Source of the DNA: Trueperella sp.
Lineage (GTDB): Bacteria; Actinomycetota; Actinomycetes; Actinomycetales; Actinomycetaceae
Length of the DNA stretch: 64,000 bases
NCBI GenBank assembly: GCA_030532125.1
Contig: JAUNLU010000002.1
Coordinates: 1 to 64,000, forward strand
Direction: 5' to 3'
The translations under genes and the position numbers were made by a program. The notes under the pieces were generated by a model. It was not told the DNA's origin, did no database searches, and worked only from the letters and a program-made list of their open reading frames with translations. Position 1 is the first letter of the stretch. Each line of letters opens with the position of its first letter. Of the stretch, positions 27,116-36,296 are shown in pieces.

Positions 27116-27259
27116 AACCCCTGCAATATCGGAAAATAGGGACTCTCTATTATTCCCGATTTAGCGAGGCAATGCCATATATAAACTGTGGGGCACATTG
27201 CAGGCGGCAGCCCACTTGAGATAGTTAGAATGGGGGGACGTGAGCTTAGGAGGTGCAGT

Positions 27260-28318
27260 GTGCATTACATGAGGTTTTCTGAGGCCGCAGCCCAGATAGA
27301 AGTACCGTGCATGATAATGAATTTGATTGATCCGCTGGTAGACGCCGGAGACACTGCACAAACTGCCCACGCTTCTATCTCTTCGCTCGATTTCGTGGAG
27401 ATGGGAAAGTTTGACTCCGATCCGCTATTTGACTACCGGGCGCAACGCCCAATTATCACTTATCACGACGGGCGGATTGAAGACGTCGCGGTGCCCGAAA
27501 TTCGGCTCTCACTGGTAACTGACGTGCTAGGAAATAATTTCCTGTATCTGTCGGGTCAGGAACCGGATTTTCGGTGGGGGACCTTGGCGGAAGATCTACT
27601 GCAGATCGCCGAGTACTTTGGGGTTAAGCGCATATTTACCTTGGCCGCAATGCCAGCGCCAGTGCCGCATACCCGCCCGGCAGATATGTTGTTGCGCACC
27701 ACCACCGAACTAGAGAACGTGATGCTGGGCAAGGTGGAACATTACGGGGCGCTTGCGGACTATTTTGAGTTCTTTGCTGGGAAAGCTGGTATCGACGTCA
27801 CCAATATTCGAGTGCGGGTGCCGCTATATCTGGCAGTTGGGGAAAATCCCTTTATTTCCGGAGCGCTGGCCGCTATGAAGATGATTGCCACTTTGGGTGG
27901 GCCGACCCTGCCGCTGGGGGATCTAGAGCAGCTAGAAGATCAACAAAATCTTGCCCTCACTCAGATGATTGAAGCTGGCTCTGAGTTTGAGATACTGCTA
28001 AAAAATCTCGAAGAAGAATACGACCGCACTCCGTTGAAAGCGGGTTTGGTTAAGAATATAGATACCGAAACGGATATTCCTACATCTGAAGAAATCGGGA
28101 AAGCTGCAGAACTCTTTTTGTCAATGCGCGATGGCAGCCCATTGGATCGCGCGCAACGCAAGGAAAAGACTCTGGGGGATCCGGAACACCCGCGTAGTTA
28201 TCGCCCCCGCCGCGGTCGGCATCACTACAGCGAAGACCGCAATTCCAGCACATCGGGCCCGGGCACTGAACCAGACACAGCCCCAGAGACAGGAGAGGCC
28301 CCGCAGCCCAATGAGTGA
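27260..28318 (+). CDS. PAC2 family protein
   Basis: A protein of about 352 residues of the PAC2 (proteasome assembly chaperone 2-like) family, widespread in Actinobacteria with no settled function. Visible family segments are SLDFVEMGKFDSDPLFDYRA (near the N-terminus), DGRI with LSLVTDVLGNNFLYLSG, and the central GALADYFEFFAGKAG. A charged tail ends it. The GTG at 27260 follows a perfect AGGAGG at 27248-27253 by six bases; the frame is open from 27188. A -10-like TAGAAT is at 27226-27231. It overlaps the following transporter gene by eight bases. Confidence 0.83.
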   Translation: MHYMRFSEAAAQIEVPCMIMNLIDPLVDAGDTAQTAHASISSLDFVEMGKFDSDPLFDYRAQRPIITYHDGRIEDVAVPEIRLSLVTDVLGNNFLYLSGQEPDFRWGTLAEDLLQIAEYFGVKRIFTLAAMPAPVPHTRPADMLLRTTTELENVMLGKVEHYGALADYFEFFAGKAGIDVTNIRVRVPLYLAVGENPFISGALAAMKMIATLGGPTLPLGDLEQLEDQQNLALTQMIEAGSEFEILLKNLEEEYDRTPLKAGLVKNIDTETDIPTSEEIGKAAELFLSMRDGSPLDRAQRKEKTLGDPEHPRSYRPRRGRHHYSEDRNSSTSGPGTEPDTAPETGEAPQPNE

Positions 28319-29642
28319 CCGGCGTTCTGCCTTAGTGGTGTGGGGTGCAGCAGAAATCGTCTATATCGTGGCTATCGCCGGGCGCACTAGCTTCGGGGTG
28401 GCTGGGCTGGTGGCAGTTGATCGATTTCAAATAACTGCCGCGGTGCTATCCCTATTTACCGTATTGCAGGTGGGGGTGTATGCCGGAGCGCAAATTCCGG
28501 TAGGAATGCTGCTAGACCGGCATGGAACTCGCAAAATTCTGCTCAGTGGAGCGGCAATTTTGGCTGTTGGCCAACTGCTATTAGCGGTGGCGCATACCTT
28601 GCCTTGGGCATTGACCGCTCGTGTCCTAATTGGGCTGGGTGATGCCACTGCATTCACTGCAGTGCTGCGTCTGGTGCCGCACTGGTTTCACCCGTTACGG
28701 GTGCCACTAATGACGCAGCTAATTGGCATTACCGGGCAACTCGGTCAAGTAATTTCATCGCTGCCCTTTGCCTTTATCTTGGTGCACATTGGGTGGACTC
28801 CGGCATTTTCATTTTTGGCAGTATTGGGCGGGGCGGCAATTGTCATTAGCTATTTTCTGGTATCAGAGCGCCCGCCTCAGGCAAAAGACGCCGCCGCTGC
28901 CCCGGCCCCGCAATCCCCAGCGTTGGTTCCGATCGCTTATCACACCCACCACACCTTTCACGACGTCTTGCGTGAACCGGGGGCCTGGCTAGGATTCTGG
29001 TGCCATTGGGTGGGGAACTTCCCGAATACCACCTTCTTATTGTTGTGGGGGGTGCCGTTTCTGCAGGTGCACAATGGCTATGCGCCGCAAACTGCCGCCG
29101 CACTGCTACTGGTTACCACCGCCTGCGGCATCTTCTTCGGCCCAATAACTGGAAAACTCACTGGCCGCCACCCGCTGCGCCGTACTTGGATAATCTATGG
29201 TGCCAGCAGCACATTATTTGTTATCTGGTTGGCGATCTTGCTGTTACCGGCCCCGGCGCCTGATTGGTTGATTATTTTGCTGTTGATAGCGCTCTCCGGG
29301 GTAGGAGCGGCGTCTTCAGTGGCATTTGACTTTACGCGCACCTCAGTTGCACCCCGGCGGCTAGGTACCGCTAATGGGCTAGCAAATATGGGTGGCTTTA
29401 TTGCCACGCTAATATCAGCTGCCCTAATCGGCATTGCCTTAGATCTAAGTGCGGGCAACGCCCCGGCTACCGCTTTCGACTATAAAATTGCGATGTCGAT
29501 GCAAGTGATCTGCTGGACAATTGGCATGGTTGGGATCGAGATAAGTAAACGCCGGGTGCGAAAAGACATAGCAGCCTATGGGATACATATACCGCCAGTG
29601 CGGGAGGCGATCCGCCGGGAGTGGCACCGGCGCGAAAAATAG
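28311..29642 (+). CDS. Major facilitator superfamily transporter
   Basis: A 443-residue membrane protein with about twelve hydrophobic helices in two halves joined by a loop rich in Ala and Pro (about 185-205). The MFS loop motif between helices 2 and 3 is visible as GMLLDRHGTRKILL. The protein ends in a basic tail. The substrate is not evident. ATG 28311 lies within the end of the PAC2 gene (8-base overlap), which suggests translational coupling. An upstream in-frame start at 28131 would be deep inside that gene and is rejected. Confidence 0.85.
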   Translation: MSDRRSALVVWGAAEIVYIVAIAGRTSFGVAGLVAVDRFQITAAVLSLFTVLQVGVYAGAQIPVGMLLDRHGTRKILLSGAAILAVGQLLLAVAHTLPWALTARVLIGLGDATAFTAVLRLVPHWFHPLRVPLMTQLIGITGQLGQVISSLPFAFILVHIGWTPAFSFLAVLGGAAIVISYFLVSERPPQAKDAAAAPAPQSPALVPIAYHTHHTFHDVLREPGAWLGFWCHWVGNFPNTTFLLLWGVPFLQVHNGYAPQTAAALLLVTTACGIFFGPITGKLTGRHPLRRTWIIYGASSTLFVIWLAILLLPAPAPDWLIILLLIALSGVGAASSVAFDFTRTSVAPRRLGTANGLANMGGFIATLISAALIGIALDLSAGNAPATAFDYKIAMSMQVICWTIGMVGIEISKRRVRKDIAAYGIHIPPVREAIRREWHRREK

Positions 29643-29679
29643 GCTCGGTTAATCGTGTCAGCTGGAAAATAGTGCTGCG

Positions 29680-30501
29680 TCAGTCAGCGGGGCGTCCGAG
29701 CAGATTTTCGGCGTCGGTATATGGCACCGTGCTCTGTGCGCCAGCAACTAGCTTGGCCTGGGGGACCACAATGGTGGGCAGGGGCAGTTTGCGTACTAGT
29801 CGGTCGATTTCTACGGTTGGCAAGGGGGAGTGTGCTGCGCAGAGTACGACATTGCCGAAGCGGCGTCCTTTCATAATTGCTGGGTCAGCAATTGCCAGCA
29901 GGTAATCAAAGGACTGCAATAGTCCAGCTACTTCGCGGTACATCGGTTCGAGTCCGGCTTCGCCGGCGATATTGAGCAGATAGACGCCGTCTGGTGTCAA
30001 CAAGTTTGCAGCTTTGGCATGCGCTTGCGCAGTGGCCAGCTGGAGAGGTATACGCCCGCGCCGGAATGCGTCCCGTACGATTACCTGCCAGGAGCCGTTA
30101 TTGGTATCCAAGGTAGTGCGCGCATCTTGGGCGCGGATGCGAAGCTGCGGCGCGCGCGGCAAATCGAACCACTGGCGTACGTATTGCGCCAACTGGGGGT
30201 CTACTTCAATTGCTAGCTGTCGGGAATTGGGGCGGTCGGCCGCAATAGCGCGGGCAAAAGCGCAGGCAGCGCCGCCTAGATGTAATACGCGCAGTGGCGC
30301 CGTCGCACCGAAGAGTGTGTTGAGCACGATTCGCATTTGCTGCAAATATTCAAACTCCAGATAGTGTGGGTCGGTCAAATCGATTGCGCTGGATTCGACG
30401 CCGTCTACAAAAAGAGTCACCAAACTGCCTCGGGTGGCAATAGTCAGCTCTGACATAGCCGTAGAAACAGCAGTTGGTAAAGTCTGGCCGGAGTGCGTCA
30501 C
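29680..30501 (-). CDS. Spermidine synthase-like methyltransferase-fold protein
   Basis: A protein of about 273 residues with the Rossmann fold of the SpeE family (RVLHLGGAACAFARAIA, then AIEVDPQLAQYVRQWF and the RIRAQDARTTL region). The glycine motif is LGGAA rather than the GGGDG of true spermidine synthases, so polyamine synthesis is doubtful and the function is open. Start choice is uncertain: the frame runs to GTG 30576, overlapping dinB; GTG 30501 has TACCAT six bases before it, fitting a leaderless start; ATG 30456 is a third option. Confidence 0.7.
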   Translation of the reverse strand: MTHSGQTLPTAVSTAMSELTIATRGSLVTLFVDGVESSAIDLTDPHYLEFEYLQQMRIVLNTLFGATAPLRVLHLGGAACAFARAIAADRPNSRQLAIEVDPQLAQYVRQWFDLPRAPQLRIRAQDARTTLDTNNGSWQVIVRDAFRRGRIPLQLATAQAHAKAANLLTPDGVYLLNIAGEAGLEPMYREVAGLLQSFDYLLAIADPAIMKGRRFGNVVLCAAHSPLPTVEIDRLVRKLPLPTIVVPQAKLVAGAQSTVPYTDAENLLGRPAD

Positions 30502-30507
30502 GTACAC

Positions 30508-30513
30508 ATGGTA
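30508..30513 (-). promoter_or_regulatory. -10 hexamer for SpeE-like gene
   Basis: TACCAT on the minus strand ends six bases before the GTG at 30501, matching the leaderless pattern. Confidence 0.35.
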
Positions 30514-30563
30514 ACCCGAGACGTAAAGTAGAGGCGCGGAACGGCGCTGCGGAGAGGAGGGAG

Positions 30564-31826
30564 ATGTCTCGCGCACCTAGAGCTAGTGCCGCCAAAAGAA
30601 TTTGGGGCATTGACGATTCCCACACCAATATTCTGCATGTAGATATGGATGCATTCTTCGTATCAGTGGAGTTGCTCGATTACCCACAGTTGCGTGGGAA
30701 AGCAGTGGCAGTGGGTGGGCAAACTCGGGGAGTTATTTCTGCCGCCTCCTACGAAGCCCGCAAATTTGGGGTTAACTCGGCTATGCCGGTAGCCACTGCG
30801 CGGCGCCTGTGCCCACAACTAATAATTTTGCCGCCCCGCCATGACCGCTATGCCACGGTGTCTCGGCGCATCATGGATATTTTGTACAGCGTGACTCCCT
30901 TGGTAGAACCGCTATCAGTAGATGAGGCATTTTTGGACGTCAGCGGTGCGCGCCGGATTTTTGGCACTCCTACCCAAATAGCACAAGACCTCCGCGCCCG
31001 TATTAGGTCGCAAGAAGGGGTGACGGCATCGGTAGGGATCGCTGCCACCAAACACGTAGCGAAAATAGCTTCAGCGCATGCCAAGCCAGATGGAGTTCTA
31101 CTGGTTCCAGCGGAGGCAACGGTGGAATTTCTGCATTCGCTACCGGTGGGGGCCATCTGGGGAGTGGGCGAAAAAACTCGGGAAAAATTGGCTGGGCGCG
31201 GTATCTATACGGTCGCCGATTTGGTGGCGCACGGCGAAAAGAAGTTGCGCAGTATTCTGGGGGCCGCGGCGGGCACTCAGCTCTATGAGCTGGCGATGGG
31301 GATTGATCCGCGCCCAGTGGTCCCCGAGCACACTGAAAAATCTATTGGTCGCGAGCAAACATTTTTTGACACGGTTACTAGTTTGGTGCAGGCAGAACGA
31401 ATTTTGCTGCATCAGTCGCATGATGTGGCGCGGCGGCTGCGAAAAGCCGGCTTGCTGGCGCGCACTGTAGCGGTGAAATTGCGATCCGGAGAATTCCACA
31501 CTATTTCCCGCTCGGTTACTTTGCGCGTCCCTACTGCGTTGGGGGCAGACATCTACGATGCGGCCCAGCAAATACTGCATCGGGAGGGGGTGCCGGAATC
31601 TGGGTTTCGGTTGCTGGGGGTGCGTGCCGAGCAACTGGTGACCCCAGCTGATGGCATCCAGTTGGCTTTTGACGACGACGAACGCCGAGAGAAAGCGGAA
31701 GCGGCAATGGATAGCGTGACGAAGCGGTTTGGCCGGAGGGCAGCTTATCCGGGGACGCTGACTGCTAAGCAGCAAGCTGCTGAATTTCGCCACCCGAGTA
31801 AGCGAAATGGGTCGGATATCAGATAG
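30564..31826 (+). CDS. dinB: DNA polymerase IV
   Basis: A 420-residue Y-family polymerase for translesion synthesis. Catalytic carboxylates are in HVDMDAFFVSVE (about 26-35) and LSVDEAFLD (about 123-131). Helix-hairpin-helix-like motifs follow (IWGVGEKT), then the little-finger domain. The C-terminus has no obvious canonical beta-clamp peptide, though QLAFDDD may serve. ATG 30564 follows GAGGAGGG; an in-frame start at 30474 is rejected. I found no SOS box upstream. It is divergent from the SpeE-like gene. Confidence 0.92.
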   Translation: MSRAPRASAAKRIWGIDDSHTNILHVDMDAFFVSVELLDYPQLRGKAVAVGGQTRGVISAASYEARKFGVNSAMPVATARRLCPQLIILPPRHDRYATVSRRIMDILYSVTPLVEPLSVDEAFLDVSGARRIFGTPTQIAQDLRARIRSQEGVTASVGIAATKHVAKIASAHAKPDGVLLVPAEATVEFLHSLPVGAIWGVGEKTREKLAGRGIYTVADLVAHGEKKLRSILGAAAGTQLYELAMGIDPRPVVPEHTEKSIGREQTFFDTVTSLVQAERILLHQSHDVARRLRKAGLLARTVAVKLRSGEFHTISRSVTLRVPTALGADIYDAAQQILHREGVPESGFRLLGVRAEQLVTPADGIQLAFDDDERREKAEAAMDSVTKRFGRRAAYPGTLTAKQQAAEFRHPSKRNGSDIR

Positions 31827-31829
31827 GCT
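31824..31829 (+). promoter_or_regulatory. -10 hexamer for DUF3040 gene
   Basis: TAGGCT overlaps the dinB stop codon and lies 27 bases before the DUF3040 start, giving a short leader that holds the ribosome site. The same hexamer precedes dapA and dgt. Confidence 0.35.
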
Positions 31830-31856
31830 GTAAGAACAAACTGAGGGGGAGAGGTA

Positions 31857-32231
31857 ATGGGTCTTTCCGATTACGAGAAACAGATGCTACAACAGCTAGA
31901 AGAACAGTTGACGGGCGAGGACCCGAAGCTGGCTACTGCGCTGGCTCCAGAAGACGGCGAACATACGCGTACCGCCTTTTCCCCGCGCCACCTCGTCATT
32001 GGGCTGATTGTGGCAGTTCTCGGCTTGGCAGTGGCAGTAGTTGGAGTTATGTCCGAGCTAATCTTGGTGGGGGTTGCCGGGTTTGTGATCGTATTTGCTG
32101 GATTTTGGTATGTATCTATGGGGATGACCAAAGTTGCAGCGGGGCCGGTGAAACGGCAAAAGTCGGCCAGACTATCCTTCATGGAAAAGCAAGCTCAGGA
32201 GTGGCTTAAGCGGCAGCAAGAAGGCCGCTAG
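31857..32231 (+). CDS. DUF3040 family membrane protein
   Basis: A 124-residue protein. The family start LSDYEKQMLQQLEEQL is clear. Two hydrophobic helices follow (about 44-62 and 67-85), then a basic C-terminus (SARLSFMEKQAQEWLKRQQ). DUF3040 proteins are actinobacterial, membrane-bound and often encoded just upstream of mraZ; their function is unknown. The ATG has GAGGGGGAGAGG in front. A strong terminator follows, so this gene is not in the dcw transcript. Confidence 0.9.
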   Translation: MGLSDYEKQMLQQLEEQLTGEDPKLATALAPEDGEHTRTAFSPRHLVIGLIVAVLGLAVAVVGVMSELILVGVAGFVIVFAGFWYVSMGMTKVAAGPVKRQKSARLSFMEKQAQEWLKRQQEGR

Positions 32232-32252
32232 TTCCAATTAGCTAAATCTAAT

Positions 32253-32287
32253 AAATCAGTCAGCAATTGTGCTGGCTGATTTTTTAT
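32253..32287 (+). terminator. Rho-independent terminator upstream of the dcw cluster
   Basis: A 12-bp stem (32254-32265 with 32270-32281, one G-T pair) and a 4-base loop are followed by a T-run. It ends the DUF3040 transcript and insulates the mraZ promoter region. Confidence 0.9.
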
Positions 32288-32414
32288 TACCTAAAAACTG
32301 CATAGGCTATTTTTCTTTCCCAAAAATCACACCAATAACAGAAATCACTCCACCCCATCTTTCCCTTAGAATTAGCGAAACACGCGGATTTTATTTCCAA
32401 AAATAACTTGCATA

Positions 32415-32440
32415 GGGAGTGAAGTGGAGTAAAGTGGAGT
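32415..32440 (+). promoter_or_regulatory. MraZ-binding repeats upstream of mraZ
   Basis: Three direct repeats with an exact 10-bp period start at 32415 (GGGAGT), 32425 (TGGAGT) and 32435 (TGGAGT), spaced by GAAG/AAAG. MraZ proteins bind TGGG(N)-type repeats spaced by about one helical turn in front of their own operon. The site ends 25 bases before the mraZ GTG, so MraZ probably controls the dcw cluster here. Confidence 0.7.
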
Positions 32441-32465
32441 CAAACGAGAATGGGAGGTGATTTAG

Positions 32466-32897
32466 GTGTTCCTTGGGACTTATGAACCATTGTTGGACGA
32501 CAAGGGCCGCCTAATTCTGCCTGCCAAATTCCGAACCCAACTGTCGCGTGGCTTGGTGGTTACGCGCGGTCAGGAACACTGTCTCTACGTTTTCCCGATG
32601 GATGAGTTTGCAGAAATCTTGGGGCGGCTGCAGCAGGCCCCAATGACCTCCAAAGAAGCCCGCACCTATACCCGGGTGTTTCTGTCTGGGGCCAATGACC
32701 AGGTCCCAGATAAACAAGGGCGGATCACTATCCCAGCGCAGTTGCGGGACTATGCCGGTTTGGACCGGGAGCTCGCCGTCATCGGGTCCGGAAGCCATAT
32801 CGAAGTTTGGGATATGGCGGCCTGGAATAAGTTCCTGGCAGATAGCGAATCAGAATTCGCTGACCGGGAAGAGGAACTAATCCCTGGAGTCTTCTGA
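32466..32897 (+). CDS. mraZ: Transcriptional regulator MraZ
   Basis: A 143-residue protein with two SpoVT/AbrB-like folds. The paired family motifs [13 protein letters not shown] (about 12-24) and [13 protein letters not shown] (about 81-93) are visible. MraZ forms rings that bind repeats in its own promoter and represses or activates the division cluster. The GTG follows GGGAGGTGA. It is the first gene of the dcw cluster. A very long imperfect hairpin begins at the last base of its stop codon. Confidence 0.95.
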   Translation: MFLGTYEPLLDDKGRLILPAKFRTQLSRGLVVTRGQEHCLYVFPMDEFAEILGRLQQAPMTSKEARTYTRVFLSGANDQVPDKQGRITIPAQLRDYAGLDRELAVIGSGSHIEVWDMAAWNKFLADSESEFADREEELIPGVF

Positions 32898-32977
32898 TGA
32901 GTTCAGATGACCCAACACTGATGTCCTGCGGCAATTCCCCAGCTTCAGGCCAGCGGTGTTGGATCTTTTGAACTCAT
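32897..32977 (+). other. Long imperfect hairpin between mraZ and rsmH
   Basis: Left arm 32897-32932 pairs with right arm 32942-32977 around a 9-base loop. Of 36 positions, 28 are Watson-Crick, 3 are G-T and 5 are mismatches, with no bulge. The outermost 9 pairs and an inner run of 7 are perfect. It starts at the A of the mraZ stop codon. A short T-run sits inside the right arm, not after it, so it is not a standard terminator. A 13-bp palindrome follows at 32997-33009. Confidence 0.8.
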
Positions 32978-33030
32978 TGGATCCATTTAATTGCTAGTCA
33001 CCTGGTGACCTAAGAGAAGAGGAGAGGTAC

Positions 33031-34056
33031 GTGCCCGCCGCTCAGCACAATGCGTTGCACCAACCAGTCCTCCTCGAAGCCTGTCTAGAACTATTGGGGC
33101 CAGCGTGCCGTGCCGACGGTGCAGTGTTGATCGATGCCACCTTGGGGATGGGCGGGCACAGTCAAGCATTTTTGGATGCTTTTCCTAAGTTGCAGGTAAT
33201 AGGGATAGATCGCGATCCTCAGGCAATTGAGCTAGCTCAGGAACGCTTGGCGGAGTACCGCCGTTTTACCGCAGTGCACAGCACCTATGATTCCATTCCA
33301 GAAGTAGCCCGGCATTACGGCGTCAGCGGAAACGTGGCTGCGATTCTGATGGATCTAGGAGTCTCCTCCTGGCAGCTGGATAGGCCAGAACGCGGATTTT
33401 CCTATTCCCAGGATGCACCGCTCGATATGCGCATGGATGGTACGGCTACGGTGAGCGCAGCTGAACTGGTAAACACGGCAAGCACTGCAGAATTGGCCCG
33501 TATTCTGCACGAATACGGTGAGGAAAAATTTGCGAGCCGGATAGCGCGGCGCATAGTGCAGTATCGGGAACAGCAGCCGTTACAGACTACTGGTGAGTTG
33601 GCGGAGCTGGTTAAGGACGCCATCCCTGCCCCAGCTCGGCGCACGGGTGGAAATCCCACGAAGCGCACTTTCCAAGCGCTACGAATTGCAGTTAATGCAG
33701 AGCTAGACATCTTAGCAGCCGCTTTACCGCGGGCAATTGCCGAGCTGAAAGTGGGCGGTCGCATAGCGGTGGAGTCCTATCACTCGCTGGAAGATCGCCT
33801 GGTTAAGAGCGCTTTTGCCCAGGGGATCAACTCCAGCACTCCAGCTGGGCTGCCAGTAGAGCTGGAAAGCCACCAGCCCTATCTACGTGCCCTGACTCGC
33901 GGTGCACAAAAAGCGAGTACCGACGAAATAGCTGAAAACCCGCGATCAGCGTCAGTGCGGCTCCGTGCGGTGGAACGCATCCGACCGACCCCCGCCCATC
34001 TACTTAACTCCGAAAATAACGTAACTCCAATGCACACCAAAGGGAGAAACAAATGA
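33031..34056 (+). CDS. rsmH: 16S rRNA (cytosine-1402 N4)-methyltransferase
   Basis: A 341-residue enzyme (formerly MraW) that methylates N4 of C1402 in the decoding centre. The SAM motif is [14 protein letters not shown] (about 33-46). Family signatures [28 protein letters not shown] and [17 protein letters not shown] are present. The GTG follows AGAGGAGAGG. Its last codon overlaps ftsL as ATGA. It is separated from mraZ by 133 bases that contain the long hairpin and a 13-bp palindrome (GTCACCTGGTGAC). Confidence 0.96.
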   Translation: MPAAQHNALHQPVLLEACLELLGPACRADGAVLIDATLGMGGHSQAFLDAFPKLQVIGIDRDPQAIELAQERLAEYRRFTAVHSTYDSIPEVARHYGVSGNVAAILMDLGVSSWQLDRPERGFSYSQDAPLDMRMDGTATVSAAELVNTASTAELARILHEYGEEKFASRIARRIVQYREQQPLQTTGELAELVKDAIPAPARRTGGNPTKRTFQALRIAVNAELDILAAALPRAIAELKVGGRIAVESYHSLEDRLVKSAFAQGINSSTPAGLPVELESHQPYLRALTRGAQKASTDEIAENPRSASVRLRAVERIRPTPAHLLNSENNVTPMHTKGRNK

Positions 34057-34427
34057 GCGTAGCGCCAGTACTCGCCCCCGCTACTCGCACCGACTCTCAG
34101 AAAACCGGTTTAGCAGTAGTACCTACTCCGGCTCCGGCGCGAGGATTTTTCTGGATTGCAGTAGCCTCAGGTTTGGTGGTTGCCAGTGCGGTAGGGACTA
34201 GTTTTCACCTCAACACGCAGATGGCACAAGGCGCGTATGACCTGAAGAATATTAGAGTGGAACTTAGCGAAGCGACCGCACGGGAAGCAACGCTGGAGCA
34301 GGAAATAATTTCTGTTTCTACGCCGGAGAAGCTGCGCGCTACTGCTAGCGAATTTGGCATGGTTCCAGTGCAGTCCGTGGCGTATCTCGATTTAACGACC
34401 GGGGTGATTTCCAACCCGCAGGAGTAG
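34053..34427 (+). CDS. ftsL: Cell division protein FtsL
   Basis: A 124-residue bitopic protein: a short cytoplasmic part, one membrane helix (about 32-52), then a leucine-zipper-like coiled coil (about 65-95) with a late segment ([16 protein letters not shown]) typical of FtsL. With FtsB and FtsQ it activates septal synthesis by FtsW-FtsI. Sequence conservation in this family is low, so the call rests on size, topology and position between rsmH and ftsI. ATGA overlap with rsmH. Confidence 0.85.
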   Translation: MSVAPVLAPATRTDSQKTGLAVVPTPAPARGFFWIAVASGLVVASAVGTSFHLNTQMAQGAYDLKNIRVELSEATAREATLEQEIISVSTPEKLRATASEFGMVPVQSVAYLDLTTGVISNPQE

Positions 34428-36296
34428 GTGGATAACGAAATGGGATCTGGAATCATTTCTGCTGTCCTCAACTCCTACCGGACAGGCGAGGCTCTGGGGC
34501 CAGATATACCTGCTCGCAAAACTACACATAATCGGCTGCGCCAAACCGTCACCGTCGTATTAGTGCTGGCCTTGATACTGGGCGGGCGCCTGTTCTATCT
34601 GCAAGTTTTGCGGGCGCCAGCATTGGCAGACACCGCCCGAGAACTGCGCACTCGCAATTACGTAATAAACGCCAAACGGGGAAATATTCTGGATTCTAAC
34701 GGCAATGTTTTGGCGACGTCGGTTGAACGCTATAACGTGCGTGTGGACCAACAGGAGATACTTTCCTTTTTGCGGTATGACGACGACCGCAAGGTAATTG
34801 GCGCCGGACCAGCTGCGGCAGCAAAATTGCTGGCGCCGGTGCTGGAAATGGACCAAGCAGAGCTAGGCGGGCTGCTGCTTGGCGGCGAAGAAAAATCTCG
34901 CTGGCAGCTAGTAACTCGGGACATCTCGCCAGATAAGTGGCGGGAAATAAACAGTCTAGGAATAAAAGGTATCTATCCAGAACGCTTTATGAAGCGGGAA
35001 TATCCCAATGGTTATGTAGCTGGAACCGTGCTGGGCTACATTGGCGAGACGGAAGAAGACCCACAACCGGTGGGTCGTGCCGGGATAGAACTCAGTTTCA
35101 ATGAACACCTGGCGGGTAAATCCGGGGAATTAGTGGTGGAAGTGGGGCCGGCCGGCGTCGTCTTCCCCCAAGGAACCCGGCATGAAGAGCCAGCAGTGGA
35201 TGGCAAAGATATTCAGCTGACTATTGAGCGCGATCTACAACAGGCTATGCAAGAAGCGCTGGATAGCACTCGGGCAGAAACCGGAGCGGAATGGGCTACC
35301 GGAGTACTGATTGAAGTGGGCACTGGGCGAGTGTTGGCACTCGGAGACACCAGCAGCCCCGATCCAGCAAATTTGAACGCTACGGATCCAAAGAACTGGA
35401 ATTCCCGGGCGGTATCTGCGGTGATTGAGCCGGGGTCTACCGGTAAGCTGATCACTTTTGCCGCTGCACTGGACCAAGGATTGGTCACGCCCACTACGTT
35501 ATTCCCGGTCTACACTCCGATGACCATGCCGAATGGTGAAGTGATAAATGATAATGCCGGCCACCCGGCTAGGAATATGACAGTGGCGGGCATTTTGGCT
35601 ACGTCCTATAACACTGGGTTGGTGCAGATCGGCGATAAACTTTCAGATGCCACGCGCTTTAAGTACCTGCAAGAGTTTGGGCTGGGGCAAAAAACCGAAA
35701 TTGAACTGCCAGCTGAAGAAGCTGGGGTACTCCATCCCTATCAGAAATGGGACGGCCGCACCCGGTACACCACTATGTTTGGTCAAGGTTGGTCAGCGAA
35801 TACTTTGCAGCTGGGGCAGATGGTGTCCATCATTGCTAACGAGGGCGTAAAAATACCGCTGCACATTGTGGATGGCACCTATGACAAATCCGGCGAATTT
35901 GAACCCACTATGCCTGGTAAACCGGTACAGGTGATTTCGCCGGAAACAGCGCAAACGCTGAACAGCATCATGCAGTCGAGCACTCAAAAGGGAGCTACCG
36001 GCTATCGGGCTAAAGTTCCCGGATACAATGTGGCCGGTAAAACTGGTACTGCCCAGATGGCAGATGCCAATGGACGGCTCACTAACCGGGTAGGTACCTT
36101 TGTGGGGTTTTTGCCGGCAGAAAATCCACAGGTGGCCTTTGCGGCAGTGTTCTACAATGCTGGGGGTGCAGGCTACGGTAGTGATACCGCTGCTGCTGCC
36201 TTTGCGAAGGTAGGGCAGTTCGCCATGCGCTACCTGAAGATCCCACCTTCTACCACCCCATTACAGGTTTATCCCTGGTATCAGGAGGATATGTGA
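34428..36296 (+). CDS. ftsI: Septal peptidoglycan transpeptidase FtsI (class B PBP)
   Basis: A 622-residue class B penicillin-binding protein. After a short cytoplasmic part there is one membrane anchor (about 40-60), the dimerisation/pedestal domain, and the transpeptidase domain with SxxK at S337-K340 (STGK), SxN at S393-N395 and KTGT at 538-541. No PASTA domain is seen. It crosslinks septal peptidoglycan with FtsW. The GTG follows GGAG closely; ATG 34440 is an alternative. Its stop overlaps the murE start. Confidence 0.95.
   Translation: MDNEMGSGIISAVLNSYRTGEALGPDIPARKTTHNRLRQTVTVVLVLALILGGRLFYLQVLRAPALADTARELRTRNYVINAKRGNILDSNGNVLATSVERYNVRVDQQEILSFLRYDDDRKVIGAGPAAAAKLLAPVLEMDQAELGGLLLGGEEKSRWQLVTRDISPDKWREINSLGIKGIYPERFMKREYPNGYVAGTVLGYIGETEEDPQPVGRAGIELSFNEHLAGKSGELVVEVGPAGVVFPQGTRHEEPAVDGKDIQLTIERDLQQAMQEALDSTRAETGAEWATGVLIEVGTGRVLALGDTSSPDPANLNATDPKNWNSRAVSAVIEPGSTGKLITFAAALDQGLVTPTTLFPVYTPMTMPNGEVINDNAGHPARNMTVAGILATSYNTGLVQIGDKLSDATRFKYLQEFGLGQKTEIELPAEEAGVLHPYQKWDGRTRYTTMFGQGWSANTLQLGQMVSIIANEGVKIPLHIVDGTYDKSGEFEPTMPGKPVQVISPETAQTLNSIMQSSTQKGATGYRAKVPGYNVAGKTGTAQMADANGRLTNRVGTFVGFLPAENPQVAFAAVFYNAGGAGYGSDTAAAAFAKVGQFAMRYLKIPPSTTPLQVYPWYQEDM

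Noticed and set aside
30457..30563. SOS box in front of dinB
   Set aside because: No sequence close to CGAAC-N4-GTTCG was found in the upstream region.
31140..31793. Long antisense ORF (217 codons) opposite dinB
   Set aside because: No recognisable domain, biased composition and full overlap with DNA polymerase IV coding sequence.
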